DNA of 22,229 nt from a virus, in IMG/VR virus record IMGVR_UViG_3300032323_000048, positions 1 through 22,229 of that record; one strand, written 5' to 3'. Under the pieces are notes generated by a model. That model was not told the origin of the DNA, made no database searches, and worked only from the letters and a program-made list of their open reading frames with translations. Every line of letters begins with the position of its first letter. Within the stretch, counting starts at the first letter, position 1. This document shows positions 14,746 to 22,019 of this stretch, piece after piece. Both the position numbers and the translations under genes were made by a program.

Positions 14746-16430
14746 GCGGGCAGGAGCTTCTCTGCCTTGGTATTACGTGCTACTTGGTTTTTACCCACGG
14801 TCTTGCGTCGTGCTTTCTGCACACGATCCATCATCGCGTAGAGTTTACGGGCACCGGCTTCTGTGGAACCGTTTCCGATTTCGGACACAATACGTGCGGG
14901 TATAACAAACTCACCATCAGCAAGACGAGCAGGTTGCCTGTTACCAATAGAAGCAGGGATAGAATCCGAAACTCCATCGCCGGGTCCTTTCAATAGACGC
15001 CCACCATCAGAGTAATCGCCCAAGTGCGAAATGCCACCACCTGTCGCATACTGGTTAAGCTCATTCAAATCGTACCGCAGGTTGGGAGTTCCGCCATCAG
15101 CAAACTTAATTTCACCCGTGTATGAATCAACCGGCGCATCAATACCTTGCGAAATAACATTCTGTGGCATTGGGCGCTGCGTCATCGGGTTGCTATACAG
15201 CGAAGTCTGAAGCTGCGACTGCGGGTACATTGTGTTATCAGCCAACGCATTCTGAGCAGACATCATTTCCACCGGGCCACCCACCGCCAAACCCATCACG
15301 CCGCCTTCAGCAGCCTTTTTGTACTCAGGACCCGGCGCTTCGTAAGGCGTCTGTGCCGTAAAGATTGGTTGAAAGTGTAGCTGCTCCGCGCTCCCAGTAT
15401 ATGGTTGTGATGCTACGTTGGTTGCGCCGTAGTCAAACTCGTATGGACGGATCAATCCGGGGGACTGATTGGCGCGGCGGCGCATTTCCTCTTCCATTTT
15501 TTCGCGCTTTTCTTCTGCGTAGCTCATGGCCGGGCCAGCAACGCCTGCGGCAACGGAATAGCTTGGCATCGCGTCGTATAAGGCTTTCGCTCCGTCAACA
15601 CCCCCGGCGTATACTTTTTTAGCGCCCTCGCCCACCTGCGACATATATTTAGAGTAGGCAGAAGGGGGTGGGGTAACGGGTGCGCTAGGTGCCACGGGGG
15701 GAGTAAAGCCCCCCAGCGCGGGTTGCGGGCGAGAAAGATCCGCTATTTGCGTTTGTGCTGGCGCAGTCGTTGGAGGTACTACCGATGCTGGTGCAGGCGG
15801 CACTACAGATGGGGGAGGGGCTACTTTTGGTAAGCCACTTGCAAAGTTAACATTTGGATACAGTGGGGTTTGAGTCAGCGCAGAAGATGTCATACCCGGT
15901 GTTGTAGCCCCCGGCGTATTAAACATTATTGATTTCGAAGCAGCGGGGTTGAACGTCGGGTTTACCGAAAATGGATTCGACCCTGTCCCGGCAAAATTTG
16001 CTGCATCGTCTGCAAAACCTGTTATGGCTGTTTGGGCAGCATTAGCTCCTGCTGCCCCCGCTTTAGCACCTGCCGCAGCGCCCATAGCATTTAATCCGCT
16101 TGCCAGACCAGCGCCACCATAAGCGCCGAGACCGGCCAAGAGGCCTTTTTTCAGACTGCCGGTGGCAGCGGTATATCCAGCCCCCGTAATGAGCGCAGCA
16201 GACAGCCCGCCGGTAAATGGGGCCAGCCCAAAGCCAATTAGTGTTGGGAGAAGTGAGCGTAAAAAACTGGCTTCAGGTAACCCCGTTGCTGGGTTGATTG
16301 TGAGGGAGCCGCCATGTGCCATGGCAAGAGATTGCAAACCGCCGACTTCACCGGGGGTCATATGCACGAGGACTTTATCGTCTCCGCGCCCGGCGCTCTG
16401 TACGTGGTTGGCTAGTGTGTGGAGGCTCAT
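14742..16430 (-). CDS. Glycine-zipper virion protein with conserved C-terminal domain (probable internal/tail protein)
   Basis: The ATG at 16430 is chosen because GAGGTAGCG precedes it; a TTG at 16445 would add five residues without a good site. The 562-aa product begins with VLVHMTPGEVGGLQSLAMAH, a pattern recurring in environmental phages. About 55-135 is a Gly/Ala-rich hydrophobic stretch (LLAGLGAYGGAGLASGL) with glycine-zipper spacing, likely membrane-active. The middle is Pro/Ala/Thr-rich and disordered. The C-terminal region (IGNRQPARLADGEFVIPARI, then GNGSTEAGARKLYAMMDRVQ) is a compact domain widely repeated in phage virion genes, preceded by several DGG/GGG motifs. A role in tail or inner-core assembly or genome ejection is inferred. 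The stop overlaps the GNAT start. Confidence 0.65.
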   Translation of the reverse strand: MSLHTLANHVQSAGRGDDKVLVHMTPGEVGGLQSLAMAHGGSLTINPATGLPEASFLRSLLPTLIGFGLAPFTGGLSAALITGAGYTAATGSLKKGLLAGLGAYGGAGLASGLNAMGAAAGAKAGAAGANAAQTAITGFADDAANFAGTGSNPFSVNPTFNPAASKSIMFNTPGATTPGMTSSALTQTPLYPNVNFASGLPKVAPPPSVVPPAPASVVPPTTAPAQTQIADLSRPQPALGGFTPPVAPSAPVTPPPSAYSKYMSQVGEGAKKVYAGGVDGAKALYDAMPSYSVAAGVAGPAMSYAEEKREKMEEEMRRRANQSPGLIRPYEFDYGATNVASQPYTGSAEQLHFQPIFTAQTPYEAPGPEYKKAAEGGVMGLAVGGPVEMMSAQNALADNTMYPQSQLQTSLYSNPMTQRPMPQNVISQGIDAPVDSYTGEIKFADGGTPNLRYDLNELNQYATGGGISHLGDYSDGGRLLKGPGDGVSDSIPASIGNRQPARLADGEFVIPARIVSEIGNGSTEAGARKLYAMMDRVQKARRKTVGKNQVARNTKAEKLLPA

Positions 16431-16481
16431 CGCTACCTCATCCAATAAAATTTGTCAAAGTTTAACACTTCACTACCCGAA

Positions 16482-16802
16482 TTACCCAACTTTCCAGTTG
16501 GTGCCGTCTGAATAAACCGGCACTTTGCCGCTGCCGCCGCCTGCCACCGTGGTACCAAATGTTGTTACCGACGAGTCAATGACAAACGCTCTAGCCCCCG
16601 CACCTAGTGTAGCCGCGCCGGGCAGCGTTGCTACTTCGTAAACGCCGCTTAAACAGAACTGTGCTGCAAGGCTGTCGATGGTGGCGAAGTACTGGCGCAG
16701 GATGTTGTTAAGCGTGTCGTGGTAGTTCCGGTCGTACTCTACCGGTGCAAATGGCATTAGGGGCGCTTTAGTAAGCGCAATTGTTTTAGTCCGTACTGTC
16801 AT
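16482..16802 (-). CDS. Small tail-associated protein
   Basis: A 106-aa protein. Its SD AGGAGG (16811-16816) partly overlaps the stop codon of the upstream 740-aa gene, linking the two. Residues 22-50 (VEYDRNYHDTLNNILRQYF) are helical and conserved-looking. The C-terminal half is Gly/Ala/Thr-rich and ends in VPVYSDGTNWKVG, a strand-turn ending often seen at the tip of phage tail proteins. Position directly after the nozzle-type gene suggests a small tail or connector component. No function is recognised with certainty. Confidence 0.55.
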   Translation of the reverse strand: MTVRTKTIALTKAPLMPFAPVEYDRNYHDTLNNILRQYFATIDSLAAQFCLSGVYEVATLPGAATLGAGARAFVIDSSVTTFGTTVAGGGSGKVPVYSDGTNWKVG

Positions 16803-16807
16803 TTGTA

Positions 16808-19030
16808 TTACCTCCTGCCGTCAGGCCGCACATCGAGTCTCGGCACACCTAACTGCCACTGTGTACCTAGCGTATCTGACTCAATCTTGAATGCCATCTG
16901 CCGTCCGCGTACTCGGCTATACACAATCTCGGTGAACTCCTGCACGTTGTATACCTGCTGCCCGGCGTAAGACTGCGCTGACTGAACGGTAGGACGTGGC
17001 GCAACACCATAACCAGAACCGGGGTTCTGCCGTGGGCGAACCACAAACTTGACACTAGGTGTGTTTGGCGCGGGTGTCGTAGAGTTATCAAAGGTGATGT
17101 CCGGCAACATGCGCCACACAAATCCATAATTGTGTCCGTCGCCAATATCAAAATCTGACGTTTGAATGTAAGCGCTGATTGGGCTGGGCGGGTTTGTACT
17201 GCCGTCATCCACTATGGCCTCGTGATACACCAGCAGGTTAGTAGCTGTTGCTGCCATCGGGAACTGACGCAGTGGGCTGTCCAGCCACGCTGTGCGACCT
17301 ATTGTGCCGTAGTACCACACGCGGTCGAGGTAGTTAAAGATGACGTAGCGGTCGATGACATCGGAATTAGCCGAGCAGTAGAACCACCAGACTTCTGAGT
17401 AACCTTCGTTCGTGCCAGAAAAGAACTGCTCCTGCTGGTCACGGTTGATGTCTTCAAACACATATTGTCGTACTGAGCACGGCAATGTTTCAACCCGACC
17501 GGAGTAAATATAAAACTTGTCTACGCCCATCCAGTAAATGACACCCGACGCGGTTGCCATTGCATTTTGCGAAGCAATCGAGATGTTGTCAGCAAGCAAA
17601 ATAATCTGCCAGACTTCTGGCGCACCAATAAACTGCATCGCGTAAATGGCTGTATCTGTCCAGATTGCAATCTCTTGCCGCGTTTGCAATGCCCCAACGA
17701 TGTATGAGCCGTGTGACAGCCGCCTGTCTCCGGCAAAGTTGGTGGCGATGTTGGGGTCCCACACAGTGTAGTCTTCTGCATTCGACCAGCGAATCTGCAT
17801 AGGATCAAGCGTCGTGGAAGCGTACGTGCCTGTTGGGTCATTACAGCCAAACGCAATCAATATGCGGGCCTGATCTGATACAAGGATTTCATTAACTTCT
17901 GTAGGGCAGTAAGCATCTGTTACCGTCGAAGTCCACCCTACCGGGGTAGAAGAGGTGGGCGATAGCACGACGCCACGAACAGTAAAGCTGGGGCTTGCTG
18001 CTACTCCGGGTTGCCAAATGTAAATAGACCCGCCACGTGGGTTAAACAGTAGGTACTCACCAAAGTTAGATTGGCTCCATAGTCGCAAAGCAACTTCAAC
18101 ACCTACTGCTGTCGGAAAACCTTCGCCCCATCCGGGAAACGCTGTTGACTGCGAAACCAAGTCACCGCTGTTATGAGACGCAGCAGTCGTGCCATCAGCG
18201 CCGCGAACACAACCAGTGAAGTCAGTCGCAGTTTTACCTGAATAGGTAATGTACTCGCCGTCAATCCAAATGGCACCGCTGGCAGTGAAGGTGGAAGTGC
18301 TTACTACGGTAATGGTTGTTACAGAACTATTGATTGCGCCATTAAGTGTAGAGGAAGGGCTACCCGGAATGAATCCGCCCCACGGCGAGACACCCCACCC
18401 TGTACCGGTAGTGTTAAGTGCTGGGCCTACACTAATCTGATACGCCGCATCAGTGGCAGCGCCGCCAGTACCGCTATCGGAAGCATTAGAAAGTACTGCC
18501 GCGCCGGGAGTGCCAATTGGAGATACTGCACGAGCCGAAATGGTGTACGAAGTGCCAGAGATAACAGTAACAATCTGATATTCCTGATTAAGCACTGCCG
18601 CTGTTATGTTGCCCCCTAGACTCGCAGCTTGTGAGAACGTGACAAAATCCCCTGCCTGTAAGGCAGAAGTTGCCGTATCAGTAACTGTGATAATAGAAGA
18701 CGGCGTTACCGTATTCGCAGCAAACGTAGTTGAGTTAGTTGTGGTTAAGCGTATCGGTGTAATGTCGTAGTACGCGCCCCCGTTCTCTAAATAGAACTTT
18801 AAGTTAGTTCCAACACCCGCAATGTTAAATCCCTTGAGTGTTACCCAGTTCCACAAGGACCGGCATACACCAAGAAATGTGTTGTACGACAGTGCTGCCC
18901 AACCACCGATTTTCTCAGGGTAGCCAGAACGAAAACGCACCTTGTCGCAGTCGTACCAGCCACCTTCGTTGGCAAGCGTGGTTCCTTCGCGGTTAACGCC
19001 CGGCTTGAACTGAAGTTTCTGTAATGGCAT
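16808..19030 (-). CDS. Probable tail nozzle / tail tubular-type structural protein
   Basis: A 740-aa protein beginning LQFKPGVNREGTTLANEGGW and VRFRSGYPEKIGGW, a signature of a family often annotated as phage stabilization or tail protein in podovirus-like genomes; it resembles the tail tubular B/nozzle role in T7-like phages by size and place. Two beta-rich modules appear inserted: about 108-175 (ITVTDTATSALQAGDFVTF) and about 229-296 (SSVTTITVVSTSTFTASG), both of a type reused across phage virion proteins. The rest is rich in Trp/Tyr and beta strands, consistent with a beta-propeller, but this is inference. The ATG lies 2 nt after the previous stop with a poor SD, so coupling is likely. A collar or stabilization role is an alternative to nozzle. 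Confidence 0.6.
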   Translation of the reverse strand: MPLQKLQFKPGVNREGTTLANEGGWYDCDKVRFRSGYPEKIGGWAALSYNTFLGVCRSLWNWVTLKGFNIAGVGTNLKFYLENGGAYYDITPIRLTTTNSTTFAANTVTPSSIITVTDTATSALQAGDFVTFSQAASLGGNITAAVLNQEYQIVTVISGTSYTISARAVSPIGTPGAAVLSNASDSGTGGAATDAAYQISVGPALNTTGTGWGVSPWGGFIPGSPSSTLNGAINSSVTTITVVSTSTFTASGAIWIDGEYITYSGKTATDFTGCVRGADGTTAASHNSGDLVSQSTAFPGWGEGFPTAVGVEVALRLWSQSNFGEYLLFNPRGGSIYIWQPGVAASPSFTVRGVVLSPTSSTPVGWTSTVTDAYCPTEVNEILVSDQARILIAFGCNDPTGTYASTTLDPMQIRWSNAEDYTVWDPNIATNFAGDRRLSHGSYIVGALQTRQEIAIWTDTAIYAMQFIGAPEVWQIILLADNISIASQNAMATASGVIYWMGVDKFYIYSGRVETLPCSVRQYVFEDINRDQQEQFFSGTNEGYSEVWWFYCSANSDVIDRYVIFNYLDRVWYYGTIGRTAWLDSPLRQFPMAATATNLLVYHEAIVDDGSTNPPSPISAYIQTSDFDIGDGHNYGFVWRMLPDITFDNSTTPAPNTPSVKFVVRPRQNPGSGYGVAPRPTVQSAQSYAGQQVYNVQEFTEIVYSRVRGRQMAFKIESDTLGTQWQLGVPRLDVRPDGRR
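16811..16816 (-). promoter_or_regulatory. Strong ribosome binding site AGGAGG
   Basis: AGGAGG on the - strand, 8 nt before the ATG of the 106-aa gene. It lies at the very end of the 740-aa coding sequence, next to its TAA stop, so ribosomes ending one gene are placed to start the next. It is the best SD in the late module. Confidence 0.75.
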
Positions 19031-19032
19031 TT

Positions 19033-19521
19033 TTACACCGTCGTAAGTACTACTGCGGCTGAACCTTCGGGAACAACTACTGAAACATTCGAATCGCTGC
19101 GCAACGCCACATATTTAGTAGCTTCAATCGTCGTGTCATTACACTGTATCGATCCGTCTAAACACAGGATATAGCGACGCTTCTCTGCGCCTTGTACCGT
19201 CTTTGATGCACCACCCGCTAGGAAGTCGGCATCAAAACGAGACGTATCTGGCACGGGATTGATAGCCACCCACATAGTGGGGTCGCCCAACAAGGTAAAC
19301 GTAAATTCTTTACCCATGTACTTCGTCAAGTCGAGCAACTGCTTGCCCGGCAATACATCGGACATTTCGCCGTTGGATACTGTGCCGTGCCCTTTGTATG
19401 CGTAGGCATACTGGATTGCTACACCGTCACCCTTGTTAGGCTGTACAAACACGTCATTTTGCAAGCCGCTACCGACGCACAGCACGAACCCACGGCAAGC
19501 AGTCGTCTTGTAACTGATCAT
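19033..19521 (-). CDS. Virion-associated protein, possible cupin-like beta sandwich
   Basis: A 162-aa protein whose ATG overlaps the previous stop as ATGA, so it is coupled to the 113-aa gene. The C-terminal half (EKRRYILCLDGSIQCNDTTI, then YVALRSDSNVSVVVPEGSAA) has the strand-turn rhythm of a cupin-like beta sandwich, including a VPEG turn. The usual cupin metal-binding histidines are not evident, so it is more likely structural than enzymatic. The N-terminal half carries Cys residues and a Gly/Tyr-rich stretch. It lies between the adhesin and the nozzle-type gene, so it may be part of the tail tip or fibre attachment. The fold is an inference by eye. Confidence 0.5.
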   Translation of the reverse strand: MISYKTTACRGFVLCVGSGLQNDVFVQPNKGDGVAIQYAYAYKGHGTVSNGEMSDVLPGKQLLDLTKYMGKEFTFTLLGDPTMWVAINPVPDTSRFDADFLAGGASKTVQGAEKRRYILCLDGSIQCNDTTIEATKYVALRSDSNVSVVVPEGSAAVVLTTV

Positions 19522-19859
19522 AGAGTTACCTCGTTCAGATAGCTGCCGTCAGCGTGAACATCTTCCAGCGCACAGGTAAACTGTTCTCCAACTAATGACA
19601 TAACAGCCGCATTCCTTGCCGGGTCGGCGTCCGCTGCTTCTTTGGCTTCTTGGGCTTGCACAATACCCACACCCATTTTGGCGATGGACAGTTTGATCTG
19701 CTCAACATCCGCGCTTGAACCCCATCCCGTAGCTTGTATGGCGTAGGCTGGGTAATCGGCAGGGTCTTGCGACTTGGTTTTGTCCGATGCAAACGACACC
19801 AGCAAAGACTGTGATGCCTCGTCGTACCCAACAACTTTGACCTTTATTGTGCTCATCAT
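19518..19859 (-). CDS. Small hypothetical tail-region protein
   Basis: A 113-aa protein with two adjacent ATG codons at 19859 and 19856; AAGGA upstream serves either. Residues 1-26 (TIKVKVVGYDEASQSLLVSF) are beta-rich, followed by a stretch with GWGSSADVEQIKLSIAKMG and an Ala/Glu/Asp-rich helix. The pattern of a small beta domain plus helix is seen in many phage tail-tip accessory proteins, but I recognise no named family. It is flanked by the adhesin and the cupin-like protein and overlaps the latter by 4 nt, so the three are probably produced together. Fibre chaperone or baseplate accessory are possible roles. Confidence 0.5.
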   Translation of the reverse strand: MMSTIKVKVVGYDEASQSLLVSFASDKTKSQDPADYPAYAIQATGWGSSADVEQIKLSIAKMGVGIVQAQEAKEAADADPARNAAVMSLVGEQFTCALEDVHADGSYLNEVTL

Positions 19860-19867
19860 TTATTCCT

Positions 19868-20812
19868 TTAACCAACTTGACCAAGTCGAGTACCGTTAAC
19901 CACCCATGTGACGTTTGAATTGCCCACGATGTAGAAGCCTGCTGCACCGCCAGCACCGCCCGGTTGGTTGTTAGTAGAGTTACCCGCAGCACCCGCGCCA
20001 CCTGCCGCACCCTGACTACCGCCAGATCCACCAAAACCCGCCCGGTTTCCGCCGGTACCGCCGCCCGGCACACCAGTACCCCCACCCGATGTTGCTGTAC
20101 CACCAGAACCCGCTGTACCCGGCTGGTTAAGTTCCTGACCAAACGCTGGCCCACCAGCACCCCCACCACCTGCTACGGTACCCGCACCCCCACCGCCACC
20201 AGCACCGCCCTTGGCATCATCTTCTTTACCGCTGTAGTACGAAGCCCCGCCACCACCGCCACCACCGCCACCACCGGCAATCGTGCCGTTATTGGTTACA
20301 GATAGTGTGCGTTGGGTACGCAGTGCCGTACCACCTGCACCACCGGGACTGCCGGGTTGTGGGCCTTGACTATTACCTATACCACCGGCACCGCCCGCTC
20401 CACCAGCGCCTCTAATGGTGCCGTTGTTGATAAGCGAAACCGTGTCGGTTGAAAGAAACGAAGAACTGACAGTAAAAGAGTTAGAGGATGTATTGGCAGA
20501 ACCAATGACTACGCCCGCGTTAATCGTATAGGTAAGATCAGAAACACCAGCTACGTATCCGCCCGTACGGTTAGCGTAAGCATCGTAGTTGTTTGAGCTT
20601 GATGAGATCGTGACCAAAATCGGCACCCGCCCGTAGGTGTTGTAAAAATTGTTAAGTGCAATTACACCAGATGTCGGGATCGTATTGTTAACCGCCGTGT
20701 TCGTAACAAAGCCGCCACCTCGATAGTATTCACTAAGCGAAATAGGATTAGTCCCCCCAAACTGCGATTGGAGGTCTGAAAAAGACAGGGGGCCAGAACT
20801 TGGAAGCGGCAT
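19868..20812 (-). CDS. Glycine-rich tail adhesin / receptor-binding protein
   Basis: A 314-aa protein with a strong SD AAGGAG 6 nt upstream. Residues 1-60 (PLSFSDLQSQFGGTNPISLS and VIALNNFYNTYG) are an N-terminal domain common to phage tail-tip proteins. Residues 62-132 are Ser/Thr-rich beta. About 133-293 is dominated by glycine runs, including a stretch of ten, broken by short loops, then a closing segment FYIVGNSNVTWVVNG. Such glycine blocks resemble the polyglycine-II sandwich of the T-even gp38 adhesin (phage S16 is the known structure), where the loops contact the receptor. Host-range determination is therefore likely. Low-complexity glycine coding is prone to recombination and misassembly. 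Receptor unknown. Confidence 0.7.
   Translation of the reverse strand: MPLPSSGPLSFSDLQSQFGGTNPISLSEYYRGGGFVTNTAVNNTIPTSGVIALNNFYNTYGRVPILVTISSSSNNYDAYANRTGGYVAGVSDLTYTINAGVVIGSANTSSNSFTVSSSFLSTDTVSLINNGTIRGAGGAGGAGGIGNSQGPQPGSPGGAGGTALRTQRTLSVTNNGTIAGGGGGGGGGGASYYSGKEDDAKGGAGGGGGAGTVAGGGGAGGPAFGQELNQPGTAGSGGTATSGGGTGVPGGGTGGNRAGFGGSGGSQGAAGGAGAAGNSTNNQPGGAGGAAGFYIVGNSNVTWVVNGTRLGQVG
19935..20415 (-). repeat. Glycine-codon low-complexity repeat region in the adhesin gene
   Basis: The + strand here is largely (CCACCACCG)n and (ACCGCC)n-like, the reverse complement of GGT/GGC/GGA glycine codons. These imperfect short repeats code for the glycine blocks of the adhesin and can recombine or slip, changing loop order or length. 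Confidence 0.8.
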
Positions 20813-20822
20813 TTACTGCTCC

Positions 20823-21533
20823 TTATACCGTACCGTATGCAGTTACGTTACCTAAGACAGTCAAGTTACCAGACGCATCTATTTTTGCTATGTTGGTAGC
20901 GCCGTTCTTTATAAACAAAACCCCACCAACTTCAGTAAATGTGTAGTTAGTCGTGCTGATGGTGCCCGCGCCTGCCGAGACGTTGCCTGTCAAGTTACCT
21001 GTGACATTACCCGTTACGTTGCCTGTAACACCGCCCGGTGCGCCGACCGCGCCTGTTAGCGTGGATGCGCCAGTCACGTTCAGTGTTCCGGCTACGGTTG
21101 CATTACCGCCTACGCCAAATTGGCCGACCACATAATCAAGCTGCTCAATAACATTTGTGCCATCACAACGTAAGAGCGCCGTTTTGTTTGGTGGAATTAC
21201 TATGCCTGATCCCGCCGCAGTCCTAACAGTAACTGAGTAGGTACTATTTACGTTATCGACAACATACAATTTTGTTACCGTAGGAACTATGACAACGTAG
21301 TTTGCGCCAGTGCTTGTGTTTAACTCAAGCGCCGCAGCGCGAGATTCATCCGCTGCGCCATTGAATGCAGTTAGCGTGTACGGGCTAGTAACGGTGGTAA
21401 CTGAAGTTTTACCTGAAATAGCATCCTCAATCAGCGTACCAAGGTTAGTGTTGGTCGTAGAACCCCACGTACCAGATTGCTCACCATTAGCAATCAGTTC
21501 AATTCGTAGGTCTGGGCTGTATGTACTCGGCAT
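20823..21533 (-). CDS. Tail-fibre-like protein with TGN repeats
   Basis: A 236-aa protein. Its SD AAGGAA lies across the stop of Rz, and the Rz1 stop falls in the spacer before the ATG. Residues 1-45 (DLRIELIANGEQSGTWGSTT, then NTNLGTLIEDAI) are a recurrent phage tail-fibre N-terminal pattern. Residues 60-135 are beta-rich (VVIVPTVTKLYVVDN). About 167-185 contains repeated four-residue TGNV/TGNL units, which suggest a trimeric beta-helical shaft. The C-terminal end (GVLFIKNGATNIAKIDASGN) fits another fibre repeat. It is probably a tail fibre or its base, working with the glycine-rich adhesin encoded immediately downstream. No enzymatic motif is seen. Confidence 0.65.
   Translation of the reverse strand: MPSTYSPDLRIELIANGEQSGTWGSTTNTNLGTLIEDAISGKTSVTTVTSPYTLTAFNGAADESRAAALELNTSTGANYVVIVPTVTKLYVVDNVNSTYSVTVRTAAGSGIVIPPNKTALLRCDGTNVIEQLDYVVGQFGVGGNATVAGTLNVTGASTLTGAVGAPGGVTGNVTGNVTGNLTGNVSAGAGTISTTNYTFTEVGGVLFIKNGATNIAKIDASGNLTVLGNVTAYGTV
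20980..21027 (-). repeat. Four 12-nt direct repeats encoding TGN(V/L)
   Basis: On the + strand four imperfect 12-nt units (such as ACGTTGCCTGTC, AAGTTACCTGTG, ACATTACCCGTT, ACGTTGCCTGTA) run in tandem without spacers. On the - strand they encode TGNV-type repeats of the fibre protein. They are in frame, so copy-number change would keep the reading frame. Confidence 0.8.
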
Positions 21534-21535
21534 AG

Positions 21536-21790
21536 CTATTCCTTACTTTTGCCTGACGGCGTTGTATTGGTTGTAGCACTGTTTGAGGGCGGCTCTGAGT
21601 TCGTCTGCTTCGGCAGCGATCCTTGTAAGAAACTCTCCATCCTCTTTAAAAAGCTCTCTTCCACTACAGGCTGCGGGTCGAGCGCCGGTAGTACTGGACA
21701 CGGCACTTGCTTCGGTGGGGCGGGTTTGGCGGTCGCGCAGGCTGTTAGTAAGAGCGGTAGCACGAGCGTTAATGTTGCGTATTTCTGCAT
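21536..21790 (-). CDS. Rz1: Rz1-like outer-membrane spanin lipoprotein, embedded in Rz
   Basis: An 84-aa product starting at the ATG at 21790, preceded by GGAGAGAAAG. It has a signal sequence (ATLTLVLPLLLTAC) with lipobox L15-T16-A17-C18, then a Pro-rich mature part (AKPAPPKQVPCPVLPALDPQ) typical of Rz1 o-spanins, and a Ser/Thr/Asn-rich tail. It is read in a different frame within the 3' half of Rz and ends 7 nt beyond the Rz stop, the classic embedded arrangement. The frame stays open further upstream to 21982, but that part has no signal and no lipoprotein logic, so the short start is preferred. It would join Rz to bridge the periplasm and disrupt the outer membrane at lysis. Confidence 0.85.
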   Translation of the reverse strand: MQKYATLTLVLPLLLTACATAKPAPPKQVPCPVLPALDPQPVVEESFLKRMESFLQGSLPKQTNSEPPSNSATTNTTPSGKSKE

Positions 21791-22019
21791 CTTTCTCTCT
21801 CCGCAGCTTGTCTGCCGCCTGTTGCATTTCTTGCTCACGTTGCCGGGCTTCTTCCTGCCCCTTGGCATAAGCGGCGTACTGCTCTGCCTTCTCTTTATCC
21901 CACGCCTGCCGCACCTCTGCTTGACCCGCAGAATTGCCTTTATAATACCCGCCCCCAGCTGCACCGGCAATCGCCAATACAAGCGTCAACAGCACCCACG
22001 GGTTGAAGAACGCAGTCAC
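21543..22019 (-). CDS. Rz: Rz-like inner-membrane spanin
   Basis: A 158-aa protein starting with GTG at 22019, overlapping the upstream stop as GTGA. Residues 8-27 (WVLLTLVLAIAGAAGGGYYK) are an N-terminal membrane anchor. The remaining periplasmic part (about 35-100) is a charged Gln/Glu/Arg-rich coiled coil, followed by a Cys-containing C-terminal helix region. This is the architecture of Rz i-spanins, and the embedded Rz1 lipoprotein confirms it. The pair fuses inner and outer membranes in the last step of lysis of a Gram-negative host. Holin and endolysin are not seen in the window and probably lie beyond the right edge. Confidence 0.85.
   Translation of the reverse strand: MTAFFNPWVLLTLVLAIAGAAGGGYYKGNSAGQAEVRQAWDKEKAEQYAAYAKGQEEARQREQEMQQAADKLRREKDAEIRNINARATALTNSLRDRQTRPTEASAVSSTTGARPAACSGRELFKEDGEFLTRIAAEADELRAALKQCYNQYNAVRQK

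Noticed and set aside
16431-16445. TTG start at 16445 for the glycine-zipper gene
   Set aside because: The ATG at 16430 has a proper SD (GAGGT) immediately upstream, while the TTG has none.
16431-16458. TTGACA on the - strand at 16453-16458 as a late promoter -35 box before the glycine-zipper gene
   Set aside because: At a 17-nt spacing the -10 position falls on TAGCGA at the start codon, a poor match, leaving no room for a leader.
19964-20305. Thr/Arg-rich + strand ORF opposite the adhesin
   Set aside because: Produced by the antisense of glycine codons (ACC/CGC/ACT); no biological pattern.
20980-21027. CRISPR-like short repeats
   Set aside because: Units are 12 nt, in frame, unspaced and coding; no spacers or leader.
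21791-21982. Upstream extension of Rz1 in the same frame
   Set aside because: The extra 64 residues are Arg/Lys-rich antisense-like sequence without SD, and would place the lipoprotein signal in the middle of the protein.
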